DNA of 64,000 nucleotides from Tenacibaculum sp. MAR_2010_89 (GCF_900105985.1 NZ_FNUB01000005.1:2046001-2110000); one strand, 5' to 3'; counted from the first letter of the stretch, positions 28,327-38,302 are shown. A program made the numbers and translations. Notes: generated by a model from the sequence alone, not told the origin.

Positions 28327-31281
28327 TTATTCAGTATCACAGTGAAATAATTTTTTAGTTTTTTTAACTGGGGCTTGTGTTTTAGCTCCTTTAATTTTTT
28401 CTTTTAACATCATATTAATAAGTTTAGAGCGCTCTGCTTTTATAGCATTACGTTTTGCTAGGTCTTGTTTAATGTCAAAATAAATAGCTCCGTCAATAAT
28501 TGTTTTTTCAGCTTTAGCATAAATAGATAAAGGATTTCCACTCCACAATACCACATCGGCATCTTTTCCTACTTTAATACTTCCAGTTCGATCATCTAAA
28601 TGTAATAATTTAGCAGGGTTAATGGTAATCATGCTCCAAGCTTCTTGTTCAGTCATACCTCCGTATTTGATAGTTTTTGCAGCTTCTTGATTTAACCTTC
28701 TTGACATTTCTGCATCATCAGAGTTAATTGCAACTGTAATACCTTGTTTATGCATTATTGCTGCATTGTAAGGAATTGCATCGTTAACTTCATATTTATA
28801 TGCCCACCAGTCAGAAAAAGTAGAACCACCAACACCATGTTTTTTCATTTTATCAGCAACTTTATATCCTTCTAAAATATGTGTAAACGTATTAATGTTA
28901 AAATTGAATTTTTCTGCAACTTTCATTAACATATTTATTTCTGATTGTACATATGAATGACAAGAGATAAAACGTTTTTTATTAATAATTTCGGCTAATG
29001 TTTCTAACTCAATATCCTTACGGTAAGGCTTTCCACTTTTCTTTTTAGTATCATATTCTTTAGCTCTTTGAAAATAATCAATATAAACTTGTTCAACTCC
29101 CATTCGTGTTTGAGGAAATCTAACAGTGTTATTATCTCCCCAATTGGATTGCTTTACATTTTCACCTAAGGCAAACTTGATGAATTTTGGAGAATTTTTG
29201 TAAATTAATCCATCTGCATTCTCTCCCCATTTTAATTTTAATATTGCAGAACGTCCGCCAATAGGGTTTGCAGAACCGTGTAATATTTGAATTGATGTTA
29301 CACCACCTGCTAAGTTTCTATAAATATTAACATCACTAGGATCAACAACATCTTCAATCGTAACTTCGGCTGATGAATTGTGTCCTGCTTCATTTATTGC
29401 AGAAGCAGCAATATGAGAATGTTCATCTATAATTCCTGCTGTTAAATACTTACCTGTTCCATCAATTACTTTGGTATTTCTAGCATTAATATTAGTACCA
29501 ATTTTAGTTATTTTTCCATTAGAAATTAAAACATCAGTATTATTTAATACTTTTTGATTATCAGAAGTCCAAACAGTAGTGTTTTTAATTAAAATAGACT
29601 CTTGTTGTGGTATGTTATAGTTTCCATAACCAATATTAGGATAACTAATAGAAACTACTTCATTGGCTTTTTTATCTTTCTTCTTTTTTCCTTCTTTCTT
29701 TTTCTCTTCCTTCTTTACTTTTTTAGAAGCAGACCATTCTATATCATTACCATTATTATCAACTCCATTTCCTTGCATAAGGTTTGCTGAGTTAGTAATT
29801 CTACCAGAAAGCCTAGTGAAATTTCCATTGTCATTTAAAGTAATTTGAATCCAATCATTTTTAAATGAAAACTTACCATTTATTTTAGTTTTTTCTTGTT
29901 TAAATGTAGCTTTTTGTTTTGTACCCTTACCCGTAATTGTCATGGTATAGTTTTTACCATTAGCGTATAACATATATTCACCAGTAATATCTTTAATGTC
30001 CATAGGAGTAACACTATTTTTATTTCCTTGCACCCAATTTTCATAAAGTGTGGTTTTAGAATCAAAAATATCACCAGAAGTAATTAGGAAGTTAGCATAA
30101 CTTCCTTTATTTAAGTTACCTATGCTGTTGTTGTTAAGTATTTTTGAAGGTATTGTAGTTAAAGCTTCTAAAGCTGTTGTTTTATCTAATCCATACAAAA
30201 TAGCTTTTTGTAAGTTCGTAGAAAATCCTTTAATGCTTTTAAGTTTATAAGTAGTTAAGGCAAAGGGAACATTGTTTTTAGCTAAAATGCTTGGGTTAGA
30301 AGGTTCTTGATTCCATTTGCGCATATCACTTAAAGCTATTTTATTAGCTAAAGCAATGTTACTAACATCATACGCTTTTCTAAAGTTAATTGGTATAATA
30401 AATGTAGCGTTTGTCTTTTTTATATCGTTAACGCGTTCATATTCGTCTCCACCACCTACAATAGTGTATTGAATACCAAATTCATCTCCAATTTTGTCAG
30501 CACGTAAACTATTGAGGTAATCTCCAGCTCTAAAAATTTGAGGTAAATCTTTTTTGTTATTTAAAGCTTCTAAGGCTAAGTCAGAGTTTTTTGCATTTCC
30601 ATTAGCGTACCAATTAGCATCTAAATAAGTTTGTCTTAATAAAGCCATAGCTCCCATACGAGAAGATGGATATGATTGACGTGATTTACTACTTTTAGAA
30701 AAAGATAAATAATTAGCTGACTTTTTATTCAGTATTCTATATGCATCAGAACTATTAGAATTTAAAGCTATTAACACCCCATTTCCTTGCATGATTCCAT
30801 CATCACTATGTGAGTTTACAACACCGAAACCTGCATTTAAAAGCTCTTTAGCTTTTTTACTGTCATATTTAAATTGATTAAAAGCATCTGTGTCAGGACG
30901 GATATGATCGTTCCAGTAATAGCCTTTTCTATTAGCATCATATTGTGGACGCCTGCTAAAGTTATTGTTTCTTTTTGCTTTTTTTACACCAAAATTAGCA
31001 TATACATCAATAAATGAAGGGTAAATTGATTTTCCTTTTAAATTAATAATTTGAGCATCTTTAGGTATGCTTACAGATTTACCAACATTTAATACTTTAC
31101 CATCTTTAATAAGTAAAGTTCCTTTTTTTATAACTTGTTTAGGAGTAACATAGATAGTTGCATTTTTTAAGGCGATTAAACTACTTTTTGTAGTTTTAAC
31201 TCCTTTATTGGTAGGGAAGTATTCTTGTGCTTTAATGTGTGAAATACACAAGCAGAATAATAGTATGAAAATTTTTTTCAT
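28327..31281 (-). CDS. Exported double amidohydrolase (degenerate N-terminal module fused to active-type C-terminal module)
   Basis: 984 residues with a signal peptide (1-19). The N-terminal module (about 35-425) has the amidohydrolase frame but YPSFIDVYANFG in place of HxH (residues 88-97). A small beta domain (430-515) and a Lys-rich linker (520-540) follow. The C-terminal module (about 560-984) carries H621-S-H623 in GIIDEHSHIAASA, then ISCHSYVQSE, THILEGYK and INSDDAEMS, an intact metal site. It is probably a periplasmic imidazolonepropionase-like hydrolase or dipeptidase; the substrate is unknown. Overlaps or abuts the next gene, forming an operon of three amidohydrolase modules, two of them degenerate. 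Confidence 0.88.
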   Translation of the reverse strand: MKKIFILLFCLCISHIKAQEYFPTNKGVKTTKSSLIALKNATIYVTPKQVIKKGTLLIKDGKVLNVGKSVSIPKDAQIINLKGKSIYPSFIDVYANFGVKKAKRNNNFSRRPQYDANRKGYYWNDHIRPDTDAFNQFKYDSKKAKELLNAGFGVVNSHSDDGIMQGNGVLIALNSNSSDAYRILNKKSANYLSFSKSSKSRQSYPSSRMGAMALLRQTYLDANWYANGNAKNSDLALEALNNKKDLPQIFRAGDYLNSLRADKIGDEFGIQYTIVGGGDEYERVNDIKKTNATFIIPINFRKAYDVSNIALANKIALSDMRKWNQEPSNPSILAKNNVPFALTTYKLKSIKGFSTNLQKAILYGLDKTTALEALTTIPSKILNNNSIGNLNKGSYANFLITSGDIFDSKTTLYENWVQGNKNSVTPMDIKDITGEYMLYANGKNYTMTITGKGTKQKATFKQEKTKINGKFSFKNDWIQITLNDNGNFTRLSGRITNSANLMQGNGVDNNGNDIEWSASKKVKKEEKKKEGKKKKDKKANEVVSISYPNIGYGNYNIPQQESILIKNTTVWTSDNQKVLNNTDVLISNGKITKIGTNINARNTKVIDGTGKYLTAGIIDEHSHIAASAINEAGHNSSAEVTIEDVVDPSDVNIYRNLAGGVTSIQILHGSANPIGGRSAILKLKWGENADGLIYKNSPKFIKFALGENVKQSNWGDNNTVRFPQTRMGVEQVYIDYFQRAKEYDTKKKSGKPYRKDIELETLAEIINKKRFISCHSYVQSEINMLMKVAEKFNFNINTFTHILEGYKVADKMKKHGVGGSTFSDWWAYKYEVNDAIPYNAAIMHKQGITVAINSDDAEMSRRLNQEAAKTIKYGGMTEQEAWSMITINPAKLLHLDDRTGSIKVGKDADVVLWSGNPLSIYAKAEKTIIDGAIYFDIKQDLAKRNAIKAERSKLINMMLKEKIKGAKTQAPVKKTKKLFHCDTE

Positions 31282-31323
31282 TATGTTAAAGTTGAATTAG
31301 TTCTTAAATGTATTGATTTCTTA

Positions 31324-31358
31324 AATCTTAAAATTTTGTTTAACAAAATATTAAGATT
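31324..31358. repeat. 35-bp near-perfect palindrome between YCF48 and amidohydrolase genes
   Basis: 17-nt arms (31324-31340 and 31342-31358) with a single central mismatch, AATCTTAA...TTAAGATT. It begins 42 bp upstream of the amidohydrolase start (31281) and touches the stop of the gene at 31357. It could be a terminator without a good U-run, or an operator. Confidence 0.4.
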
Positions 31359-32400
31359 ATTTTAAGATTAGTTTTCCCATTTTTTCATGGCCAGATAGCC
31401 ATGCTGTATTTTGATTTACAAATTGGATAGCATAAAAAGATTCATCGCTTAATTTTTTCCAATTTAGGCCTCCATCATTTGAAAAAGAAATACCTGTTTT
31501 TCCTACTGCTATAATTTCTTTACCTTTTGAATTAGGAACGTATTGAATGCAGCTTTTATAATTAGGTTCTTGGTTGTCTGCTACAAGAGTCCATGTTTTA
31601 CCACCATCTGAGGTAATTGCTTTGTTAGCACAATTATCATTTGAATTTGAATAATCTCCACCAATAGTAATTCCATGTAATTCATCATAGAAATCAACAG
31701 AATACATGCCTTGTGGCCCATTACCTTGTACAATAGGCGTATCATATATGTTCCAAGTGTTACCTTTATCTGTAGATTTTAACACACGAGCTTTTTTCCC
31801 CCCAGAAACTATCCATACAGTATTGTTTACAATTTTAATATTTGTATTACTAGCAGCAAAAAATGCTTCACCATCTTCAAAAACTGGAAGTTTTGAGCAT
31901 GGTATTTTTTTCCAGGTAGTTCCTCCATTTGAAGTAATAATTATTGAAGGACAATTTTCTGTAGGATCTCCAACTGCAATTCCGTTTTTACCATCAGGGA
32001 AAAACTGTAATGCATCGTAAAATACTTTTGGATGTTCTTCTTTATATACTATTTTAGTTTCATTAGCATTAATTTTATATAATAACGCAGGATTAGCTAT
32101 AGATAAAGCAAAAATATTTTCTTTATTCACAGCAATACTTCTAAAATGTGGAGTTATAGAATCATTGTAAATAATTTTATTAAAACTCCAATTCTTTCCT
32201 CCATCTTCCGTTTTACCTATGTTTCCTTTTGAATCAGCAAAAATCACATTGTTATTATCAATAGCTTTTATTGCCCTTATACTTGAGCTATCTATTTTAA
32301 AAGTTGTAATATCTGCGTTATTAATTTTTCTAGGTTGGTATTCTTTTTTGCAAGAAATAAATATAATTGCGACTAAAAAAAAGAGTTCGATTCGTTTCAT
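31357..32400 (-). CDS. YCF48-like beta-propeller lipoprotein
   Basis: 347 residues. Lipobox IFISC(17) predicts a lipoprotein. The body consists of beta-propeller repeats of the photosystem-II-stability/BNR type: GNIGKTEDGGKNW, SIIITSNGGTTWKKI, RVLKSTDKGNTWNIY, NKAITSDGGKTWTLV and GISFSNDGGLNWKKL, at intervals of about 50-60 residues. Annotated relatives are often called oxidoreductases, but no catalytic evidence is visible. A structural or binding role in the envelope is the safer reading. Confidence 0.88.
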   Translation of the reverse strand: MKRIELFFLVAIIFISCKKEYQPRKINNADITTFKIDSSSIRAIKAIDNNNVIFADSKGNIGKTEDGGKNWSFNKIIYNDSITPHFRSIAVNKENIFALSIANPALLYKINANETKIVYKEEHPKVFYDALQFFPDGKNGIAVGDPTENCPSIIITSNGGTTWKKIPCSKLPVFEDGEAFFAASNTNIKIVNNTVWIVSGGKKARVLKSTDKGNTWNIYDTPIVQGNGPQGMYSVDFYDELHGITIGGDYSNSNDNCANKAITSDGGKTWTLVADNQEPNYKSCIQYVPNSKGKEIIAVGKTGISFSNDGGLNWKKLSDESFYAIQFVNQNTAWLSGHEKMGKLILK

Positions 32401-32439
32401 TTTTAATATTTTTACAGAACTAAAATAGGCAAAATATCA

Positions 32440-33366
32440 ATGAAAAAGGCATTAGTAATTTCTGGAGGAGGAAGTAAAGGAGCATTTGCTGGCGGTGTAG
32501 TTGAGTATTTGATGAAAGAAAAAAATAAAAAGTATGATTTATTTTTAGGTACATCTACAGGAAGTTTAATGGTTTCTCATTTAGCTTTGCGTAAAGTAGA
32601 TGCTTTAAAAGAACTTTATACGAAAGTAAATCAACAATCTATTTTTAGTAATAGCCCTTTTAAAATAAAAACGATTCATGGAGAAAAAGTAATTTCAATT
32701 CGTCATAGAAATACTTTATGGAACTTTTTAAAGGGAAGAAAAACATTTGGAGAAAGTAAAAATTTACGACGTTTAATAAGGAAAAACGTTACTAAAGAAA
32801 TGTATGACGAAATTAGAGAGAAAAATAAAGAAGTAGTTGTTACTATATCTAATTTAACAGCTAATAAAATAGAATATAAATCTATTTTAGATTGCTCTTA
32901 TGATGATTTTTGTGATTGGATATGGGGATCATGTAATTATGTGCCTTTTATGAGTTTGCTTGAAAAAAATTCTTGCCAATATGCTGATGGAGGCTTTGGT
33001 TGCTTAGTTCCTATTAGAGAAGCTATTTTAAGAGGAGCAAAAGAAATTGACGCTATTATTTTAGAAACTGAAGTAACTCAAATAAATAGAATGCCAGCTA
33101 AAAATCCTTTTTCTTTAATGCTTAACGTTTTTGATTTTATGTTAGAACATGTTGAAAAGCATAATGTGACTATAGGTAAATTATCAGCTAAACATAATGA
33201 CGTTAAATTAAATCTTTATTATACACCTACTGTTTTAACAACTAATTCATTAGTTTTTGATAAAAAATTAATGAAAAAATGGTGGAAGCAAGGATATTAC
33301 CATGCAAAGTATAAAGATGATACTTCAATGAACGATTTTAGAACAGAATTAATTGGAGATAAATGA
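32440..33366 (+). CDS. Patatin-like phospholipase
   Basis: 308 residues. Oxyanion loop SGGGSKGAFAGG (about 8-19), nucleophile elbow GTSTGSL (Ser about 41) and catalytic Asp in YADGGFG (about 185) form the Ser-Asp dyad of patatin lipases. No signal peptide, so it probably acts on lipid acyl esters in the cytosol or at the inner membrane. The stop overlaps the next start (ATGA), so it is translationally coupled to the DUF72 gene. Confidence 0.9.
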   Translation: MKKALVISGGGSKGAFAGGVVEYLMKEKNKKYDLFLGTSTGSLMVSHLALRKVDALKELYTKVNQQSIFSNSPFKIKTIHGEKVISIRHRNTLWNFLKGRKTFGESKNLRRLIRKNVTKEMYDEIREKNKEVVVTISNLTANKIEYKSILDCSYDDFCDWIWGSCNYVPFMSLLEKNSCQYADGGFGCLVPIREAILRGAKEIDAIILETEVTQINRMPAKNPFSLMLNVFDFMLEHVEKHNVTIGKLSAKHNDVKLNLYYTPTVLTTNSLVFDKKLMKKWWKQGYYHAKYKDDTSMNDFRTELIGDK

Positions 33367-34256
33367 AATTTGGAAAAGTTGACCATCCAGAATTAATAGA
33401 TTTTACAATGCCTAATAACACTAAGGCTACTATTGATTTGTTATCTAAAAATAAAATATCTGATAGTCCAAATGTTTATGTAGGGTGTGCAAAATGGAAT
33501 AAAGCAGATTTAAAAGGTTTTTACCCTAAAGGAACAAAAGATGAATTGGGGTATTATTCTAAACAATTTAATTCAATTGAATTAAATGCAACTTTTTATC
33601 GACAATTTTCAGGAGAACAGTTTGCTAAGTGGAAAGATAAAACTCCAAGTGATTTTAAGTTTTTCCCAAAACTGACTCAAGAAATTAGCCATTGGAAACG
33701 ATTAGAAGGAGTACAAAAAGTTGTGAATTATTATATAGACAATGCACTACGATTAGAAGAGAAATTAGGTACTGTTTTTTTACAAATGCATTCTAATTTT
33801 GGATCTAAAAACTTTTCTAAGATAGAAAATTTTGTTAAAAGTTGGCCTAATGAAATTCCTTTAGCAGTTGAGGTTAGGCATCCAGATTGGTATACTGATA
33901 AAAGTATTTTTGAAGAGTATACTCAATTATTAGAAGAAAATAATGTAGCTAATGTATTAGTTGATACAGCAGGAAGGAGAGATATGCTTCACATGCGTTT
34001 AACAAATAATGAAGCATTTATTCGTTATGTAGGTGCAAATCATATATCGGATTACTCTCGTTTAGATGATTGGGTAGTAAGGTTAAAAGAATGGACAGAT
34101 TTGGGTTTAAAAAACATTCACTTTTTTATTCATCAAAATTTAGAAGTTGAGTCTCCTTTATTAGCTTCTTATTTCATTAAAAAATTAAACAAAGAACTAA
34201 GTATTAATTTAAAAATTCCAAACGAAGATACTAATCAACAAATGTCATTACTGTAA
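33363..34256 (+). CDS. DUF72 family protein (TIM-barrel-like)
   Basis: 297 residues. DUF72 hallmarks are YVGCAKWNKADLKGFYPKG, YSKQFNSIELNATFYR, FKFFPKLTQEISHWKRL, FLQMHSNFG, LAVEVRHPDWY and IHFFIHQNLE. The family has a TIM-barrel fold and is widely conserved with no agreed biochemical activity. Coupled to the patatin gene by a 4-bp overlap, followed by a terminator. Confidence 0.92.
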   Translation: MKFGKVDHPELIDFTMPNNTKATIDLLSKNKISDSPNVYVGCAKWNKADLKGFYPKGTKDELGYYSKQFNSIELNATFYRQFSGEQFAKWKDKTPSDFKFFPKLTQEISHWKRLEGVQKVVNYYIDNALRLEEKLGTVFLQMHSNFGSKNFSKIENFVKSWPNEIPLAVEVRHPDWYTDKSIFEEYTQLLEENNVANVLVDTAGRRDMLHMRLTNNEAFIRYVGANHISDYSRLDDWVVRLKEWTDLGLKNIHFFIHQNLEVESPLLASYFIKKLNKELSINLKIPNEDTNQQMSLL

Positions 34257-34260
34257 ATAA

Positions 34261-34290
34261 AAAAGCTCTGTTTTTAATACCAGAGCTTTT
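34261..34290. terminator. Bidirectional terminator between convergent DUF72 and S41 genes
   Basis: Stem AAAAGCTCTG / CAGAGCTTTT with a 10-nt loop, A-rich on the left and T-rich on the right. It sits between convergent stop codons at 34256 and 34311. Confidence 0.85.
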
Positions 34291-34310
34291 TATTTATATT
34301 TTAAGTATGA

Positions 34311-35720
34311 TTATTTTAAATCAACATACATATTATTATAGTTTGGATTATTTGATTTAGAATTACCAATTGATTCTAATTCAATAATTGTTTTGTTATA
34401 AACAGAACCACGTTTACCAGTTGTTATTAATTCAATTGTTCTAGCTAGCAAAGGTTCATTTTTATCGCCTAAAACCCCCATGTTACCATAACTCTCTGGA
34501 AGATTTATAGTTGGGTCAATTCCATCTTTATCGTTATAATTGTTTTTATTTACTATTTCTAATACGATAGGCTGCATTGCCCAATTATGATTTTGGTTTA
34601 CGCCACTTTTTGTAAAATTAGGAGAATCGTATAATGTTACAGATCCGACGTATTTACCATGTGTTTTAGTACCAACAGTTTTTACATTAATGTGGGGAAG
34701 CAATCCGTTAATAATTAATTCAGAAGCAGAAGCAGAACTTCCAGTAGTAATAAAATAAATATTAGTTAAGTTCAAACTATTTATAATTTCACTATTTCCA
34801 ATTTTATCAGGGAATCTATCAATAAGAGCATCAGGTGAAACAATACTCATATATTTTTTGTTCCAAAGTTGTTTTGCAAAAATGTCACCAGTAAATTGTC
34901 CAGTAATCATACTTGCTAGCCTTGTTGCAGTTCGAACAGACCCACCACCATTATATCTTAAGTCAATAATTAAATCTTTAACTCCATCTGTTTTAAATTT
35001 AGAAAAAGCTAAATTTAATTTAGAATCAAAATTGGCTGTAAAACTATTATACATTAAATACCCAATTTTTTTGCCTCCTTCATCAATAGTTTTGGCAATA
35101 TGGATTGGATTTTCAGTAAAACTACTTTTACTTAATGAATATGTTGTTGAGTTTGTTATTGGATCTCCACTATTATAATTAGCTAAATGTATTGTATAAG
35201 AATTTGATTTTGAAAATAACAAATCTCTATAGTTTTTATCTGTAATAGTTGTACCGTTTACTTTAGTAAAAATCATACCCCTTTTTACACCTTTATTAGC
35301 TGCATCTGTACCTGGAACAACATAACGTACATATCCAAAAACATTTGAAGAATTTGTTTTAAATCTTTTTAAACCAAATTCCATTCCAGTAGTTTCTGTT
35401 GTACCTTGAAATGATTGCTCTAAAGCAACATAATCACTAACAATCCATGACCATTTATCAACAATGTTTCTTTGATATAATAAACTTTCAAATAGGTTGT
35501 CAGGATTGTTGTATGTTGCTAAATAGTTGTTTTTTTGTTGATCTGTAGAAAATTTTCTGTCAGATAAATCTGGGATTTTTTCTTGCCATAAATAAAATTT
35601 ATTTAAGCCATTCCAAATAAAAGAATTTACCCCATTATTAATTTGGTTAGGTTCTGTTTTTGAGCATCCACTAATAATAAAAGTAATTAAAAGAAGATTT
35701 AAAACGATACTTTTTTTCAT
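34311..35720 (-). CDS. S41 family C-terminal-processing-type protease, lipoprotein (catalytically intact)
   Basis: 469 residues. Lipobox SGC(19). An N-terminal S41 cap motif (WNGLNKFYLWQEKIPDLSDRKF) is followed by a degenerate PDZ (about 110-185) and a protease core with LIIDLRYNGGGSVRTA (about 250-264), TTGSSASASELIINGL (nucleophile most likely S329) and GTKTHGKYVGS (general-base K356). It faces the periplasm or the cell surface. A paralog with the same architecture lies immediately upstream with a 1-bp gap, so they form an operon. Confidence 0.9.
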   Translation of the reverse strand: MKKSIVLNLLLITFIISGCSKTEPNQINNGVNSFIWNGLNKFYLWQEKIPDLSDRKFSTDQQKNNYLATYNNPDNLFESLLYQRNIVDKWSWIVSDYVALEQSFQGTTETTGMEFGLKRFKTNSSNVFGYVRYVVPGTDAANKGVKRGMIFTKVNGTTITDKNYRDLLFSKSNSYTIHLANYNSGDPITNSTTYSLSKSSFTENPIHIAKTIDEGGKKIGYLMYNSFTANFDSKLNLAFSKFKTDGVKDLIIDLRYNGGGSVRTATRLASMITGQFTGDIFAKQLWNKKYMSIVSPDALIDRFPDKIGNSEIINSLNLTNIYFITTGSSASASELIINGLLPHINVKTVGTKTHGKYVGSVTLYDSPNFTKSGVNQNHNWAMQPIVLEIVNKNNYNDKDGIDPTINLPESYGNMGVLGDKNEPLLARTIELITTGKRGSVYNKTIIELESIGNSKSNNPNYNNMYVDLK

Positions 35721-35721
35721 A

Positions 35722-37170
35722 TTAATTAGTATTAGGTAAATTTTGTGTTATAGTTACGTTTTGATTTAAGTTTCTTTGAGGTGTTATGCTGTTGTATAAA
35801 TATTCAAAATTATTAGCGTTACACCTTGGTGTTGCACCAACAGCTCCTGATGATATATAATTTAAAACCCTATCTAATATAGGATCTGTATTTTCACCTA
35901 AAACTCCCAAGTTCAAAACATCTTCATTTGGGCAAAGTTCCATATTGGGTGTAAATCCGTTTTCATAGGTCACTTTATCTTTATTTAAAAATTTTAAAAC
36001 AATAGGTTTTAAAGCAAAAGTGTGAGTAACATTTCTGTTGTCAAAATCATAATCTTCTGAATTATATAAAAGAATAGTTCCAGTATTATTACCTTCAGTT
36101 TGTCTACCTATAACATGTACATTAATATGAGGTTTCAAACTGTTAATTAATAATTCAGTGGCCGGAGAACCTGTAAATTCATTCCCATTTAAAATAATGT
36201 ATACATCTGTTAAATTCAAACTATTAATAGCTGTGTTTTTATTTAACTTTTCTGTGAACTTAGTGTTCAATGAATCAGGTTGGTTAATTTCAAACCATGA
36301 TTGAGCTTTAGTGTTCCATTGTTTTTTTATAAAAACTTCATCTTTAAATTGCCCAGTAATCATAGATGCAATTTTAGTAATATTTTTAGCAAAACTTCCA
36401 CCTCCAATATTATAGCGAAAATCAATAATTAATTCATTTACCGATTGGTTTTTAAAGTTTAGAAAAGTTGTATTTAAGTCACTAATGTAATTTGTAGAAA
36501 AATCATTGTTATAAATTAGGTAACCTATATTATTAGTCCTATTTGTTATTACTTTTTCATGAAATACAGCAGGAAAGTCATATTGAGCTTTAACTAAAGC
36601 TACCCTTTTTGTATTAGGAGTAACAATAGTACCATTAAAATTAGCCATTTCTAATGTATATGCATTTTGATTAGTAACTAGCAATGATTGAAAATTAGTT
36701 CTTGTTAGTTGTACATTATCAACAGCATGAAAAAATTCACCACGAGTAATATTTTTCGTAGCTGCATCTGAATTAGGCAAAATATGTGTTACATACCCTA
36801 ATACATTCTCAGTACTTCCTGGTTCGGCAATGATTCCAAATTCTAATCCACTGGTAATGGCATTTCTTTTAGGATTTTCTATGGTTGTATAATCATCTAA
36901 AAGTGTAGATCTATCATCATTAGCTATTAATAAGCTTTTAAATAAATTTTGATTATCATTAAATCCATTTAAATAATCATATAATTGCTGATCAGAAGAA
37001 AAACGTCTATCAGATAAGTCAGGAATTTGATCTTGCCATAAGTAATAGGCATTTAATCCTTTCCATACAAAATCTTGTACTTCAATATTCTCAGGAGTAG
37101 GTTCTTTTTCACTACAAGAAGTTATAGTAAAAAAAACAAGTAAGAATAAAGGTATTTTAAAAAATTTCAT
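35722..37170 (-). CDS. S41 protease paralog, lipoprotein, with Ser and Lys of the dyad apparently lost
   Basis: 482 residues. Lipobox TSC(19), and the same layout as the following gene (WKGLNAYYLWQDQIPDLSDRRF; LIIDFRYNIGGGSF). The nucleophile segment reads LNGNEFTGSPATELLINSL: aligned on the conserved Glu (E339), the serine position is G334. The lysine segment reads GRQTEGNNTGT, so K becomes N361. Both catalytic residues are therefore missing by this alignment, suggesting a pseudoprotease that binds peptides or partners the active paralog. First gene of the pair. Confidence 0.85.
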   Translation of the reverse strand: MKFFKIPLFLLVFFTITSCSEKEPTPENIEVQDFVWKGLNAYYLWQDQIPDLSDRRFSSDQQLYDYLNGFNDNQNLFKSLLIANDDRSTLLDDYTTIENPKRNAITSGLEFGIIAEPGSTENVLGYVTHILPNSDAATKNITRGEFFHAVDNVQLTRTNFQSLLVTNQNAYTLEMANFNGTIVTPNTKRVALVKAQYDFPAVFHEKVITNRTNNIGYLIYNNDFSTNYISDLNTTFLNFKNQSVNELIIDFRYNIGGGSFAKNITKIASMITGQFKDEVFIKKQWNTKAQSWFEINQPDSLNTKFTEKLNKNTAINSLNLTDVYIILNGNEFTGSPATELLINSLKPHINVHVIGRQTEGNNTGTILLYNSEDYDFDNRNVTHTFALKPIVLKFLNKDKVTYENGFTPNMELCPNEDVLNLGVLGENTDPILDRVLNYISSGAVGATPRCNANNFEYLYNSITPQRNLNQNVTITQNLPNTN

Positions 37171-37329
37171 ATAGTAGGCTTTTGCTAAAAATTATAACGC
37201 AATTTAATGAATTATATTATTTTTTTTATAATTGATGTAACAAACATTATACTGTGTCGTCGTAATTATGTAAACCTGATAAAAAAGAATAAAATTATTT
37301 ATAAGTTTACCTAACTAATTAACTAAACA

Positions 37330-37839
37330 ATGAATCAATCAAACTTTTTAAAAGTTGTTTTACCATTTAAAGACAAGGTCTTTCGTTTGGCAAAAAGATT
37401 GTTAGTTTCTACAGAAGAAGCTGAAGATGCCACACAAGAGTTGTTTTTAAAGTTATGGAGAAATAAAGGAAAACTTTCAGAGTATAAAAATGTTGAAGCT
37501 TTTGCTATGACTATGACAAAAAATTATTGTTTTGATAGATTAAAATCTAAGCAAGCAGGTAATTTAACATTAGTTCACAGTAATTATAAAGAAAAAGAAA
37601 CACCATTAGAAAAAAAAGTAGAAAATAACGATACAGTAAACCAAGTACACAGGCTAATTGAAAAACTACCAGAACAGCAAAAAATAATAATTCAATTAAG
37701 AGATATTGAAGAGTATGATTTTGATGAAATATGTAAAGTGGTTGATATGAAACCGACAGCAGTAAGGGTAGCACTTTCAAGAGCAAGAAAAACAATAAGA
37801 CAAGAATTAATAAAAAAGCACAACTATGGAGTTAGCTAG
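37330..37839 (+). CDS. ECF-type RNA polymerase sigma-70 factor
   Basis: 169 residues. Region 2 is KDKVFRLAKRLLVSTEEAEDATQELFLKLW (about 14-43), with a DNA-binding part AFAMTMTKNYCFDRLKSK. Region 4 is QVHRLIEKLPEQQKIIIQLRDIEEYDFDEICKVVDMKPTAVRVALSRARKTIRQ (in the order 97-150). It belongs to the group used by Bacteroidetes for envelope or signalling regulons. It overlaps the next gene by 14 bp and heads a four-gene operon with a membrane anti-sigma candidate and two DUF4252 proteins. Confidence 0.94.
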   Translation: MNQSNFLKVVLPFKDKVFRLAKRLLVSTEEAEDATQELFLKLWRNKGKLSEYKNVEAFAMTMTKNYCFDRLKSKQAGNLTLVHSNYKEKETPLEKKVENNDTVNQVHRLIEKLPEQQKIIIQLRDIEEYDFDEICKVVDMKPTAVRVALSRARKTIRQELIKKHNYGVS

Positions 37840-38302
37840 CATAGAAAAGTTATTAGATAAATATTTAAACGCAGAAACAACTTTGCAAGAAGAGAAAGTA
37901 TTACAAAAGTACTTTAGAAGTAATAATGTAGCACCTCACTTGCATGAATATAGTGTAATGTTTAATTATTTTAAAGAAAGTAAAGATGAAGTTTTTACGA
38001 AAACCATTCAGTTAAAACCTGAGATAAAAAGAAAAAAGAACTGGAAATGGTTATCAGTAGCAGCATCAGTAGTTTTATTAATTAGTATTTACACAGGGAA
38101 ACAAAAGTATGATGAGCATTTACAGAGAAAACAGTTTGCACAAATAAAAGAGGCATTGCAAATGGTTTCAATCAACTTAAATAAAGGAAACGAAGCATTA
38201 TATGCAGTTTCAAGTAACATTAATAAAGGAAAAAATGCAATTGGACAGTTGAGTACCTATGAAAATACTGTAAATAAAGTAATAAAAACAGTAAACAATT
38301 AA
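37826..38302 (+). CDS. Putative anti-sigma factor (single-pass membrane protein)
   Basis: 158 residues. The cytosolic N-terminal part (1-72; IEKLLDKYLNAETTLQEEKVLQKYF is the usual opening of Bacteroidetes anti-sigma-like proteins) is followed by one transmembrane helix (about 74-91, WLSVAASVVLLISIYTG) and a helical external tail. Position right after, and overlapping, an ECF sigma gene supports the role. No zinc-binding HxxxCxxC motif is present, so it is not a ZAS-type anti-sigma. Confidence 0.75.
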   Translation: MELASIEKLLDKYLNAETTLQEEKVLQKYFRSNNVAPHLHEYSVMFNYFKESKDEVFTKTIQLKPEIKRKKNWKWLSVAASVVLLISIYTGKQKYDEHLQRKQFAQIKEALQMVSINLNKGNEALYAVSSNINKGKNAIGQLSTYENTVNKVIKTVNN

